NCBI GenBank assembly: GCA_028281445.1
Contig: JANQJW010000103.1
Coordinates: 70,488-134,487, forward strand
Length of the DNA stretch: 64,000 nucleotides
From: Planctomycetota bacterium
Lineage (GTDB): Bacteria > Planctomycetota > PLA2 > JAEUHO01
Direction: 5' to 3'
Part shown: positions 54,146-64,000 of the stretch, in pieces
Position numbering within the stretch: position 1 is the stretch's first letter
Layout: each line of letters starts with the position of its first letter
Notes under the pieces: generated by a model
Databases searched by the model: none
Told to the model about the DNA's origin: nothing
The model's input: only the letters and a program-made list of their open reading frames with translations
Position numbers and translations under genes: made by a program

Positions 54146-55744
54146 ATGCGGCCTCTTCTCCCCGAGTGGACCCTGACCGGCAGGCCCGAGGCGCCAACCG
54201 CCGCGGCGCGGCAGGCCCCCGAGGCGCCCACGGCGTCGGTCTTCGTCGTGGACGACGAGCCCCAGATCCGGGAGCTGCTGGCCACGGCGCTGCGGCGCGA
54301 GCGCTACGACGTCGAGATCTTCGACGACGCCCGCGAGGCACTCGAGCGGATGAAGCGCGACCCCGTGGACATCCTCATCACGGATCTCCGGATGCCCGTG
54401 ATGAACGGTCTCGAGCTCATCAAGGCCGCGAAGAGCGTTCGCCCCACCGTGGGGAGCATCCTCATCACCGCGTTCGCTTCCACGGAGACGGCGGTGCAGG
54501 CCCTGCGCTTCGGCGCGGACGACTACATCACCAAGCCCTTCGGGCTCGACGACCTGCGCAAGGTCGTGAATCGCGTGCTGAACCGCGGCCGCATGCAGCG
54601 CGACGAGCAGGCCGCCGTGCGCCGCGTGCGTACAGAAGCGGACACCCTGCGCAAGCGCACGCGCCAGGTCGACGAAGAGCTGCGCCAGGTCCGCGCGGAC
54701 CTGAACCTCTCCCGCCGCGAACTCGAGTCGCGCGTGCGCGACCTCGAGTTCATTCGCGAGCTCACCGGTCTGCTCGCGCGAGAAGACGACGTCCACCGCA
54801 TGCTGCACACGACGGCCCGCATCCTGGGCACGCGCTTCGACGCGCACGTCGTGCGCATCGAGCTGGATCTCGGCGACGGTGTCCACACCGCCGAGGTGCA
54901 GCAGAGCGAGACGCCGATGCCCGTGCTCAAGGCCATGGGGCCGGCGCTGCTCAACCGTGCGCGCATGCTGCCCGAGGGCGCGGTGCGCGACGTCGTGCTC
55001 GGCTACGGCCAGCCCCTCGAGGCGCTCGCCGTGACCGTGCGCCTTTCCGAGCAGCCGGTTGGCGGCCTGACGATGTTGCGTCGCGCGCCCACCGAGGTCG
55101 ACGACGACGAAGGCGACGCGTTCCTGCTCTCGCTCGTCCCGCAGGCGATGAGCGTCGCGCTCGAGGGCCAGGTGAACCGGCGCGCCGCGGAGCGCAATGC
55201 GCTGCGTGTTGCCGAGAGCATCATCGAGGCGCTCGAGAACCGGGGCAGTCTGTTCTACGGCCACTCGCGTCGCGTCGCCCGGCTGGCAGGCGCGATCGCA
55301 GAGGAGATCGGTCTCTCGCCGCGGCTCAAGCAGGTGATCGAGATGGCCGCCAGGCTCCACGACGTGGGCGAGGTCGGCATCCCGGACAACGTGCTCCTGC
55401 GGGAGGGTCCGCTGAGCGAGCCCGAAGTGTCCGTGATCCGGCTCCACCCAGTCATCGGCTCCCAGATCCTGGCGCCGTTCGGCGAGGCGGCGGCATTCGT
55501 CCGCCACCACCACGAGCGGCCCGACGGGCGTGGCTATCCCGACCGCCTGCGCGAAGGCCAGATCCCGATCGGCGCGGGCGTCATCGGCGTGGCCGAGGCC
55601 TATGACGCCATGATCAGCTCGCGGCCGTATCGCCACTCGCTCACGCGCCGCGAGGCGCTGGCCGAGATTCGCGCGAACACCGGCACGCAGTTCCACGTCG
55701 AGGCCGCCGAGGCGCTGCTGGCGCTGGATCCGGAGAAGCTCTGA
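54146..55744 (+). CDS. Response regulator with GAF-like and HD-GYP domains (c-di-GMP phosphodiesterase)
   Basis: 532 residues: receiver with Asp80 ('ILITDLRMPVMNG'), helical linker rich in Arg/Glu, GAF-like domain, then HD-GYP with His-Asp at 405-406 ('ARLHDVGEVGIPDNVLL') and 'HHERPDGRGYPDRL' (GYP 463-465). HD-GYP enzymes hydrolyse cyclic di-GMP. The stop overlaps the start of a GGDEF gene (TGATG), so opposite enzymes are coupled in one operon. ATG 54146 chosen; upstream frame lacks homology. Confidence 0.94.
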   Translation: MRPLLPEWTLTGRPEAPTAAARQAPEAPTASVFVVDDEPQIRELLATALRRERYDVEIFDDAREALERMKRDPVDILITDLRMPVMNGLELIKAAKSVRPTVGSILITAFASTETAVQALRFGADDYITKPFGLDDLRKVVNRVLNRGRMQRDEQAAVRRVRTEADTLRKRTRQVDEELRQVRADLNLSRRELESRVRDLEFIRELTGLLAREDDVHRMLHTTARILGTRFDAHVVRIELDLGDGVHTAEVQQSETPMPVLKAMGPALLNRARMLPEGAVRDVVLGYGQPLEALAVTVRLSEQPVGGLTMLRRAPTEVDDDEGDAFLLSLVPQAMSVALEGQVNRRAAERNALRVAESIIEALENRGSLFYGHSRRVARLAGAIAEEIGLSPRLKQVIEMAARLHDVGEVGIPDNVLLREGPLSEPEVSVIRLHPVIGSQILAPFGEAAAFVRHHHERPDGRGYPDRLREGQIPIGAGVIGVAEAYDAMISSRPYRHSLTRREALAEIRANTGTQFHVEAAEALLALDPEKL

Positions 55745-57207
55745 TGCGGATCCCCGACGCCGGGCGACCGGACGGCGGGCGCGCGGACGACTGGGACAGC
55801 GGCGGCGGACAGATCTGGCTGGCCGTCGGCGACCCCGCCGCGCGAGCGCTCGAGCACGGCGGACGCGACGCGCCGGAAGCCAACGCGGGGACCGCCATCC
55901 TGCGCGTAGCCGACGTACACAGTGCGCTCGCGGCGCTGGCGGAGACCGTCGTCGACGGATGCCTGGTGAGCGCGGGCCTGCTCGACACGCGGCCGCGGGC
56001 GGCGCTGCGCAGCCTGCGCGAGCGCTTGCGCGCGGCGCCACTGTGGGTCGTACCCGGCGAAGGCACCCGGGCCGCACGTGCTGCGGCCGAGGACGTCGGC
56101 GTGGCGATGTGGGATCTGGGGACAGCAGAGCCTGACCGCGCAGAGCCCGTCCACGAGCCGGACGTGACAGCGGTCGAGGAGGACGATGCGCCCCTGCCGC
56201 GCGCCGATGCGGCGCCGCCGCCCGCCGACGCGGTCGATCCCGGGAAGTTCGCCGAAGGCTGCCTCGAGCGCATCGGCCGGATGGGGTCGCTCGTGCGCTT
56301 CATCCTCCGCACGCTGACCGAAGCAAGCAACGCCGGACGCATCAGCCTGATGTTGCGCGACGCAGAACGCGAGACGCTACGCTTGCGTGCAGGCCGCGGC
56401 ATCAACGAGGCACTCCTCGGCAAGGTCAGCTGCAGCGTCGGCGTCGGCATCGCGGGACGCGTTGCCGCGCTCGGCCGTCCGGTGAGCGGCCACGGCTCGA
56501 CCGGCGGTCCGCGCGAGTACCGCGCATCCGGCTTCGTGGTGCTCCCCCTCGGTCCCGCCCGGCGCTGCGAAGGCGTCGTGAGCATCACGGGCCTCCCGCA
56601 GAACTCGCTGCCGAGTCCGAACGTGCTGAAGACGTGGGCGCGGCTCTGCCGTCGTGGCGGACTCGCGCTCGGCAGCACGCGTCAGCTCCAGCGCGCGCGC
56701 TCGCTGTCGACGCGGGATGGCCTGACCGGGCTTCCCAACCGGCGCGCATTCGAACGTGCCCTGCGTCGCGAGATCGAACGGGCACGCCGAACGAGCACGG
56801 GGCTCGTCGTCGCCCTGCTGGACGTCGATCACTTCAAGGCGTTCAACGATCGCTACGGCCACCAGGCCGGTGATCGCGTCCTGGGCGAGGTCGGGCGCCG
56901 CCTGCAGTCGGCGTTTCGAGAGACGGACCTCGTCGCGCGTTGGGGCGGCGAGGAGTTCGCCGCCCTGCTGCCCGGACTCACGGGGCGGGAGAGCGGCGAG
57001 GCCCGAACGGCTTTGGAGCGCGCCCGCCGCACCGTCGGCGGACGCCCCTTCCAGGTCGGTCCCGGCGTTGCGCCGCTGCGCGTGACCATCTCGGGCGGCC
57101 TGGCGGCCTTCCCCACGGCCGGCGACGACGGGGAGACCCTCGTTCGCGCGGCGGACGCGGCCCTCTATCGGGCGAAGGAGCGCGGCCGGGACCGGATCGA
57201 GGGCTAG
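55744..57207 (+). CDS. GAF-GGDEF diguanylate cyclase
   Basis: 487 residues. The first 160 residues are Ala/Arg-rich, perhaps a degenerate receiver. A GAF domain follows at about 175-310. The GGDEF domain has 'DGLTGLPNRRAFERAL', metal Asp in 'LLDVDHFKAFND', active site GGEEF (401-405) and an inhibitory RxxD (RETD, 392-395) five residues before it. It should make cyclic di-GMP and be product-inhibited. Overlaps the HD-GYP gene. Confidence 0.94.
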   Translation: MRIPDAGRPDGGRADDWDSGGGQIWLAVGDPAARALEHGGRDAPEANAGTAILRVADVHSALAALAETVVDGCLVSAGLLDTRPRAALRSLRERLRAAPLWVVPGEGTRAARAAAEDVGVAMWDLGTAEPDRAEPVHEPDVTAVEEDDAPLPRADAAPPPADAVDPGKFAEGCLERIGRMGSLVRFILRTLTEASNAGRISLMLRDAERETLRLRAGRGINEALLGKVSCSVGVGIAGRVAALGRPVSGHGSTGGPREYRASGFVVLPLGPARRCEGVVSITGLPQNSLPSPNVLKTWARLCRRGGLALGSTRQLQRARSLSTRDGLTGLPNRRAFERALRREIERARRTSTGLVVALLDVDHFKAFNDRYGHQAGDRVLGEVGRRLQSAFRETDLVARWGGEEFAALLPGLTGRESGEARTALERARRTVGGRPFQVGPGVAPLRVTISGGLAAFPTAGDDGETLVRAADAALYRAKERGRDRIEG

Positions 57208-57268
57208 CTGCCCGCCTGACCGGGGCCTAACGCGCCGCCCCCATTCGTCGGCCTCGGCCGCCTCCGCG

Positions 57269-57288
57269 TTGTCGAAATGTCGCGACAA
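57269..57288. promoter_or_regulatory. Inverted repeat TTGTCG-N8-CGACAA
   Basis: Six-base inverted repeat 87 bp upstream of the receiver-kinase start; operator-like in size, with no known match. Confidence 0.3.
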
Positions 57289-57374
57289 TTCACGTCGAGG
57301 CCCGCCATTGCCTCAAGGTCCGGCGCCTCGCAAGTCGAAAGGTCCGTGTTCGGGATTCTCACCACGGGACCTCC

Positions 57375-58561
57375 ATGACGAGCAGGACGAACTCCGAAGC
57401 GCCCGCTGCGCAGGCGGCTGACAGCCGCTCGGGCTCTTCGTCCGCCCACGTCCTGGTCGTGGACGACAAGCAGATCGTCCGTCGCTTCCTCGCCGAGGTG
57501 CTCGACATGGCGGGTCATCGCGTCTCGCTTGCGGAGGCCGGTGATGAAGCCCTGCGCATCGCCGGCCAGGACGCGCCCGACGTGATCATCACCGACCTGC
57601 GCATGGAACCCATGAGCGGCGAGGAGTTGATCGAGCGCCTGCGCGCGATGTGCCCCAACGCGGTGCCCATCGTGCTGACGGGCTACGGCTCCGTGGAACG
57701 CACCGTGCGACTCATGCGGCTCGGCGCCTACGACGTGCTGACCAAGCCCTGTCGCGCCAGCGAGATCGTTGGCACCGTCGAACAGGCGATCGAGCAACAC
57801 CATACCCTCGATGCGGGCGGCAACCCGCATCGGCAGCTCGCCGCGCGCAAGGACAAGCGCCAGCTCGTGCAGGAGAAGCTGGCGATGATCGGCAAGCTCG
57901 CCGCGGGGGTTGCGCACGAGCTCAACAATCCGCTGGACGCCACGCTCCGCTGCGTGCGGCTCAGCAAGGACCGCGTGCAGAACGACCCCGAGACGACCGA
58001 GTACCTCGACCTGGCGCACGCCGGACTCTTGCGGATGGCGGACATCGTCCAGACGCTCCTCAAGTTCTCGCGTGAGGCGGCCGTCGAACAGGCACCGCAG
58101 CGTCTCGACGAGCTCGTGCAGGAAGCCGTGACCGGCGTGCGGCTCGCCCTCGGCAGCGCGGCGCCCCACCTCAGCCAGGACATCCAGGCGGGTGTGGCCG
58201 GATTGCACATCCCGCGCGGCATGCATCAGGTGATCACGAACCTCCTGCGCAACGCGGCGGACGCCGGGGAGGGCCGGCGCGAGATCGCGATCCGCAGCCG
58301 CCTGGACGGCGAACGCATCGTGATCGACGTGCAGGACGACGGTCCGGGCATCCCGGACGACGTGCTGCCGCGCGTCTTCGAGCCGTTCTTCACGACCAAG
58401 GAGCCCGGTCAAGGCACCGGCCTTGGTCTGCCCATCTCCGCGCGCCTCGTCGAGAAGTTCGGCGGGAGCGTGTCGGTTGAATGCCCCGCCGGGGGCGGCA
58501 CGCTCGTGAGCGTGTCGTTGCCGGCCAGCCGCTACGGCGCGGAGCACGCCGAGGAGGCCCT

Positions 58562-58565
<4 letters not shown>
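57375..58565 (+). CDS. Receiver-histidine kinase hybrid, cytoplasmic
   Basis: 396 residues: receiver with Asp74 ('VIITDLRMEPMSG') and Lys in 'VLTKPCRAS', then DHp with His181 in 'LAAGVAHELNNPLDAT', and HATPase 'NLLRNAADAGEG', 'DDGPGIPDDV', 'GTGLGLPISARLVEKFGG'. No membrane helix. Domain order (receiver first) fits a kinase switched by upstream phosphorylation. Its stop overlaps the GTG of the NtrC-type gene, which is most likely its output. Confidence 0.94.
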
Positions 58566-59950
<1,385 letters not shown>

Positions 59951-59978
59951 CGACGCCAAGAGTGGATCGCCGGTTGGC

Positions 59979-60060
59979 GCGGAGGGGCACAAGGCCCCTC
60001 CCTACAGCCCAAGGGACGATCGCACGTGGGTTGCTGTAGGGGGGCACCTTGTGTGCCCCC
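59979..60060. repeat. REP/BIME-like paired hairpin element, copy B
   Basis: Same two arms as at 16267-16347: the left 35 bp and right 28 bp are practically identical, while the 15 bp between differ. Lies between convergent genes. Confidence 0.85.
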
Positions 60061-60085
60061 GTGAGTCCCCCACAGACGGGCAGAA

Positions 60086-60454
60086 TCAGAACAACAGCAT
60101 CTGCGAGAACGGCTCGCGCACGGTCAGCTTGTCCGTGAACTCGAGCGCGGCTTCGCGGACCTCGTCGAGGAGGTCGCCGCCCAGACGGACAACGCGGCCA
60201 CGGCCGCGGAGGTTGACGAGCGGCGGATGCCGGGCATCGGCCGCATCCTGCACGGTGATCTCGACCTCGACCTCACGGCCCTCCTCGAGAGCTTCGGTGG
60301 CGATGTAGCTCGCGCGCAGACCGCCGGCGCTGACATCGATCAGGTGCGCCTGGATGTTCGCCGGCGAGCCCGGCACCTCCAGCCGGACGCGGGCGACCAC
60401 GGGGATCCTCCGATCCTTGCGGCGTTCCTGGGCATGGGCGCGGCGTGTTGCCAT
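60086..60454 (-). CDS. PilZ-domain protein
   Basis: 122 residues from MATRRAHAQ (an ATG 18 bp earlier is possible). Contains the cyclic-di-GMP-binding signature: 'RRKDRRIPVVARVRL' (RxxxR) and 'DVSAGGLRA' (D/NxSxxG). Single-domain PilZ proteins relay c-di-GMP to motility or polysaccharide machinery. It sits close to the GGDEF/HD-GYP pair, so it may read the signal they set. Confidence 0.88.
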   Translation of the reverse strand: MATRRAHAQERRKDRRIPVVARVRLEVPGSPANIQAHLIDVSAGGLRASYIATEALEEGREVEVEITVQDAADARHPPLVNLRGRGRVVRLGGDLLDEVREAALEFTDKLTVREPFSQMLLF

Positions 60455-60591
60455 GGTCGAAGGCCGTTGCATGCCGTGTGCCCGTTCGCAGCCTCCCAGA
60501 AAATGGAGCTCCGGGGCCCGATCCGGCCGATGCACGTTCAGATTTCTCGACGCGTGCAGGATTCGCGGGGGCTGACCGCGACGAACGGGAG

Positions 60592-61890
60592 CTAGGCGCG
60601 CGCCGTGGAGAGGACGACCTCGATCACGCGCTCCTGTTCGCCGGCAGTCAGGCCGGGGAAGCAGGGCAGCGAGAGGACCGTCTCAGCCAGCGCGTCGGCG
60701 TTGGGACAGGCCGCCGGCTCGTAACGCGCGAAGCAGCTCTGTCGGTGGAGCGGCAACGGGTAGTAGACGCCGAAACCGATGTCGGCGGCGCGCAGCGCGT
60801 CGGCCACTTCGTCGCGGTTACCCAGGCGCACGGTGTAGAGGTGATAGGCAGACTCGCCGCCGTCCACGACCTGCTGCGGCCGCACGGCGGTGCCCTCGAA
60901 TGCTTCGTCGTAGCGCGCGGCGGCGCCGCGGCGGCTGCGGGTCCATGCGTCCACGCACGGCAGCTTGAGACGCAGCACGGCCGCCTGGATCTCGTCCATG
61001 CGGCTGTTGGTTCCGACCGCCTCGTGATCGTAGAGCTTGCGCGTCTGGCCGTGGTCGCGAAGCGCCCGCACGGCGGCTGCCAGCACGCGATCGTTGGTCG
61101 TCACCACGCCCCCGTCGCCCGCGGCGGCGAGGTTCTTGGACGGATAGAACGAGAACGTACCCGCGTTGCCGAGCGAGCCGGTGCGACGTCCGCGCAACGT
61201 GGCATGGATCGACTGCGCCGCGTCCTCGAGGAGGAATACGTCCTCGGGCGCGGCAGGGTGTCCGTTGGTCTCCGGAGCTCCGACCGCAGCACGGATCGCA
61301 TCGACATCCGCGGGGGCGCCGAACAGGTGGACAGGAATGACGGCCGCCGTCCGGTCGGTCACCAACGAGGCGACCGTCTCCGGGCAGAGGTTGTGCGTCT
61401 CGGAATCCACGTCGGCGAAGACCGGATGGCCGCCGGCGTTCACGACGGCGCCGGCCGTCGCGACGAACGTGAAGGTCGGCAGGATCACCTCGCGCCGGTC
61501 GGCGGGGCGGGCGTTGAACACGGCGCGAAGCACGAGGTAGAGCGCGTCGGTACACGAGTCGACGGCAACCGCGTGCTGCGTGCCCGTGTAGGCCGCGAAC
61601 TCCTCTTCGAGCGCAGCGACGTGGCGGCCCTTGACGTAGGCGTGGCTGCGAAGGACGTCCAGCACGGCGGCCTCGGCCTCGGGGCCCCAGTCGCCGTAGA
61701 CACGCGCCGGATCCATGAGCGGAACGGGGGCGCTCGGCTCCGCGGCCGAAACCCCGTTGGAGCGCTCTTCGGTGGGGACGTCCTCTGCAGGCGCAGAGGT
61801 CCAGGGGCGGACGTGCCCCTCCAGTGCGGGGGTCGCGCCCAGCGGCTCGCCTCCGGCACCCGGTCTGTCGGATTCGATGCGTTCGGTCAC
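60592..61890 (-). CDS. DegT/DnrJ/EryC1/StrS-type sugar aminotransferase
   Basis: 432 residues. After a disordered, acidic N-terminus of about 60 residues comes 'YGDWGPEAEAAVLDVLRSHAYVKG', 'VDSCTDALYLVLRAV', 'EDAAQSIHATLRGRRTG', and PLP lysine in 'FSFYPSKNLAAAGDGG'. PLP-dependent enzyme that transaminates a nucleotide-linked keto-sugar. The start may be nearer 61710 since the first residues are not conserved. Adjacent to a Gfo/Idh/MocA oxidase, a usual partner in diacetamido-sugar pathways. Confidence 0.93.
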   Translation of the reverse strand: MTERIESDRPGAGGEPLGATPALEGHVRPWTSAPAEDVPTEERSNGVSAAEPSAPVPLMDPARVYGDWGPEAEAAVLDVLRSHAYVKGRHVAALEEEFAAYTGTQHAVAVDSCTDALYLVLRAVFNARPADRREVILPTFTFVATAGAVVNAGGHPVFADVDSETHNLCPETVASLVTDRTAAVIPVHLFGAPADVDAIRAAVGAPETNGHPAAPEDVFLLEDAAQSIHATLRGRRTGSLGNAGTFSFYPSKNLAAAGDGGVVTTNDRVLAAAVRALRDHGQTRKLYDHEAVGTNSRMDEIQAAVLRLKLPCVDAWTRSRRGAAARYDEAFEGTAVRPQQVVDGGESAYHLYTVRLGNRDEVADALRAADIGFGVYYPLPLHRQSCFARYEPAACPNADALAETVLSLPCFPGLTAGEQERVIEVVLSTARA

Positions 61891-61947
61891 GTGTGGGATT
61901 CTCGCCGAACGCGCCCCCGCGCCGAACCAGAAAAACGGCGTTTGGCG

Positions 61948-62931
61948 TCAGCGGATCGAAATGCGAATCTCGCGTCCGCCCTCCTCCAGGGATCGCTGGG
62001 CGGCATCCAGGACGCGGGCGACGCGCGCCCCGTCCTCGCCCGGCGTCGGCATCGGACGCCCCGAGCGAACGGCTTTCAGGAACGCCCGCAACTCCTCGGC
62101 GAGGGGCTCGGCCCGACCGACGGCGAGGACCCGCTCGCGGCGGCGGGAGCGCCCGGATCCGGCCTTGGGAGCCGGAATCAGGCGGAGTTTGTCGTCTTTG
62201 GCCATGTCGTCGAAGACCGCCATCGCGCGGGATCCGACGACGCTGACCCTTCGCACCTTGAGCGGTTCGAGCCACGAGAGGTGGACGTGGCCGAGAACGT
62301 TGCCGGGGAAGCGCAGCGTGAGGAAGACCACATCCTCCCAGCGCGGCTGCACGTGGCGCGCGCCGCGCGCGGCGACGCCCACGGGCCAACGACCCGTGAG
62401 GGACACCATCACGCTCAGGTCATGCGGCGCGAGACTGGCCAGGGCGCCCTCGTCCTTGCGCACGCGCCCGATGTTCGTGCGCTGACAGTGGATGTAGCGC
62501 AAGGTGCCGAAGGAGGGCTGCGAGACGGCGCGCTGGAGAACCCGCAGGGCCGGGTGATAGAGCAGCAGATGGCCCACACCGAGCACGAGGTTCCGGCGTC
62601 GCGCGAGGCGCACGAGGGACCACGCCTCCTCGGCGGTAGGCGTCAGGGGCTTCTCGACGAGCACATGCTTGTCCGCCTGCAACGCCGCGCGCGCAAGCGC
62701 GCCGTGCGTCGGTCCCGGGCTCGCGATCACGAGCGCGTCGAGTGTCTCGTCAGCGAGCGCCTCGTCGACGTGACGCGCGAGCGCGGCGTCCGGCGCGATG
62801 GCGCGCGCCGCTTCCAGCCGCTTCGGGTCCGGATCGATGACCCAACGCAGGTCCGCGCCCGGGAGCGAGGCAAGAACGCGTACGTGATTGCGCCCCCACA
62901 GGCCGGCGCCGGCGACTGCGACGCGAATCAA
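61948..62931 (-). CDS. Gfo/Idh/MocA-family oxidoreductase
   Basis: 327 residues: NAD loop 'VAVAGAGLWGRNHVRVLA', then 'DALVIASPGPTHGALARAAL' and 'KHVLVEKPLTPTAEEA', with the EKP motif that holds the catalytic Lys. C-terminal alpha/beta domain as usual for this family. With the aminotransferase it probably oxidises and transaminates a UDP-sugar for cell-surface polysaccharide. Overlaps the lipoprotein gene upstream by four bases. Confidence 0.93.
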   Translation of the reverse strand: MIRVAVAGAGLWGRNHVRVLASLPGADLRWVIDPDPKRLEAARAIAPDAALARHVDEALADETLDALVIASPGPTHGALARAALQADKHVLVEKPLTPTAEEAWSLVRLARRRNLVLGVGHLLLYHPALRVLQRAVSQPSFGTLRYIHCQRTNIGRVRKDEGALASLAPHDLSVMVSLTGRWPVGVAARGARHVQPRWEDVVFLTLRFPGNVLGHVHLSWLEPLKVRRVSVVGSRAMAVFDDMAKDDKLRLIPAPKAGSGRSRRRERVLAVGRAEPLAEELRAFLKAVRSGRPMPTPGEDGARVARVLDAAQRSLEEGGREIRISIR

Positions 62932-63470
62932 CCGCCCGATCCCTCGGCCTTCGTCTTCGCCTGCTCTTCGTGATCCGCGCGCGCGTCCTGGATCTCCTCC
63001 AGCAGGTCCGGCGCGAAGAGCGGCGGCGCCGCCTTGTAGACGGCGAAGGCGCGCGTAAACGCAGGCGGATCGTCAGCCGTGATCAGCTCGAGCTCGAGGG
63101 CGCGCCCCCACTCCTCGCGCTGCTGGGCCGCTGCGGTCCACGTGCTGACCTGTTCGCGTGCGGCGGGCTGCAACGCGCCCCACTTCTCGCGCAACGCCTC
63201 GAACATGTCCGGTGCATGCCGGCTGTGGTTCTCGAGGGCCGCGAGCGCAACACGCTCGAGACGCGTGCGGTCCGCGCCCGCGGTGACCTCCTGGTCCCAG
63301 GCTGCGCGGTAGGTCTTCGCCTCGACGGCGGCATCGACCTGCTCCCGTACGGTCGCGCGCTCCGACGTCGACAGCTCGGCCGCGGGCTCGTCGAGTCCCG
63401 AGATGCCCGAACACGCGGAGCCCGCGATCAGTGCCTGGATCAGGGTGAGGAAGACGAACATCCGCGCCAT
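62928..63470 (-). CDS. Lipoprotein of unknown function
   Basis: 180 residues from ATG 63470: 'MARMFVFLTLIQALIAGSAC' with lipidation Cys 20, then an acidic/Ala-rich helical protein ('LSTSERATVREQVDAAVEAK', 'LLEEIQDARADHEEQAKTKAEG'). No domain is recognised. The end overlaps the oxidoreductase start, so it belongs to the same transcript. Confidence 0.75.
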   Translation of the reverse strand: MARMFVFLTLIQALIAGSACSGISGLDEPAAELSTSERATVREQVDAAVEAKTYRAAWDQEVTAGADRTRLERVALAALENHSRHAPDMFEALREKWGALQPAAREQVSTWTAAAQQREEWGRALELELITADDPPAFTRAFAVYKAAPPLFAPDLLEEIQDARADHEEQAKTKAEGSGG

Positions 63471-63576
63471 GTGGCCACCATAGGCCCCCGCCCGACACCG
63501 TGCCAAGGAGCAATCCCGGCTCGACGGGGGACACTCGGCAAGGGGATCCGTACACGGGGTCGGCGACGGCCCTACC

Positions 63577-64000
63577 ATGTGCCGGATGCAGTCCGACCCC
63601 GAAACGGCGCCGGAGGCCGCAGACCAGCAACCGCGCCCTGCCTCCGACTCGCACCCGGACTGCGGGGACCCGGAGCTAGAGATCCCGGCGGAGCCGGTCC
63701 GCGAGGGTGGCCTCATCAAGCGCGAGCTGCTCGATGAGCACGCGGTGTTCGTCGTCAAGCGGCTGCAGCGCGAAGGACACGAGGCCTACCTCGTGGGCGG
63801 CTGCGTACGTGACCTCCTCGCCGGCCTCGAACCCAAGGACTTCGACGTCGCCACGGACGCGCGCCCGAACCGCATCAAGCGGCTCTTCCGCAGTGCCCGC
63901 GTCATCGGCCGTCGCTTCCGGCTGGTGCACATCCGGTTCCCGGCAGATCACATCATCGAGACGTCGACGTTCCGGGGTGATCCGAGTGGCCACAAGCCGC
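63577..64000 (+). CDS. pcnB: Poly(A) polymerase (PcnB-type), 5' part
   Basis: Open to the right edge. A Pro/Glu-rich leader of about 45 residues is followed by 'AYLVGGCVRDLLAGLEPKDFDVATDARP' (GG-x-VRD and the DFD metal pair) and 'LFRSARVIGRRFRLVHIRF', which is characteristic of PcnB rather than the CCA-adding enzyme. Adds poly(A) tails to RNA. Start at 63577 or 63586 (both ATG in frame). Confidence 0.87.
   Translation, partial: MCRMQSDPETAPEAADQQPRPASDSHPDCGDPELEIPAEPVREGGLIKRELLDEHAVFVVKRLQREGHEAYLVGGCVRDLLAGLEPKDFDVATDARPNRIKRLFRSARVIGRRFRLVHIRFPADHIIETSTFRGDPSGHKP

Noticed and set aside
60445..62973. Very long open frame on the plus strand
   Set aside because: Antisense shadow of the aminotransferase and oxidoreductase genes; Arg/Gly/Ala-rich with no domain.

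Overview
The window is GC-rich bacterial chromosome, densely packed with genes on both strands, and shows no rRNA, phage, insertion sequence or CRISPR. A Gram-negative envelope is indicated by a TonB-dependent receptor, an outer-membrane porin and many signal-peptide or lipobox proteins. The mix of secreted HEAT proteins, squalene-cyclase-like repeat proteins, an SMP-30 protein, a VWA/HEAT protein and an ECF sigma factor with a membrane-spanning C-terminal extension is what I would expect of Planctomycetota or a close relative. That is an inference from gene content.

Layout. 0-10 kb: HEAT protein (runs off the left edge), SixA-like phosphatase, secreted proteins, membrane-tethered ECF sigma factor followed by a decayed envelope gene, UbiB/AarF-like kinase, simple repeats. 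10-16 kb: coiled-coil exported protein, convergent DoxX-like and glutamate-synthase-like genes, then a slipin (band-7) gene preceded by a tandem of abutting, malformed tRNA-like modules. 16-32 kb: methyltransferase with a frameshift, two VOC proteins, CorA, M90 peptidase, two squalene-cyclase-like repeat proteins, SDR, trypsin-like protease, EF-hand protein, EfpL-type elongation factor, animal-type haem peroxidase lipoprotein, phosphotransferase, porin. 32-45 kb: ArsC/Spx-like protein, acetyltransferase, gamma-glutamyltransferase, cyclase-like/HEAT fusion, heterodimeric ABC exporter, SMP-30 protein, acylphosphatase, two adjacent Cys/Sec genes, HEAT and VWA proteins. 46-60 kb: signalling region with an OmpR/histidine-kinase pair, TonB receptor, two NtrC-type regulators, two receiver-kinase proteins, HD-GYP and GGDEF enzymes and a PilZ protein. 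60-64 kb: aminotransferase and Gfo/Idh/MocA pair for amino-sugar synthesis, a lipoprotein, and the start of a poly(A) polymerase gene.

Main discoveries. (1) Three genes (32688-33029 +, 42385-42972 -, 43090-44082 -) read through a single in-frame TGA that sits in a CxxC/CxC-like redox or metal motif, and each TGA is followed at about 17-28 nt by a small hairpin with a G at the start of its loop. In the Cys-rich lipoprotein the TGA aligns exactly with a Cys in its own second repeat. I read them as selenoproteins whose 5' ends would be lost in ordinary annotation. The two at 42-44 kb are neighbours. (2) The slipin gene follows two directly abutting 72-nt tRNA-like modules plus a third remnant, all with defects that argue against ordinary tRNA function. 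This recalls RNA-repair/Ro-Y-RNA-type loci. (3) Two copies of a paired-hairpin REP/BIME-like element, and two loci of a CCCAGTACCCGTTCCC-type degenerate repeat, lie between genes.
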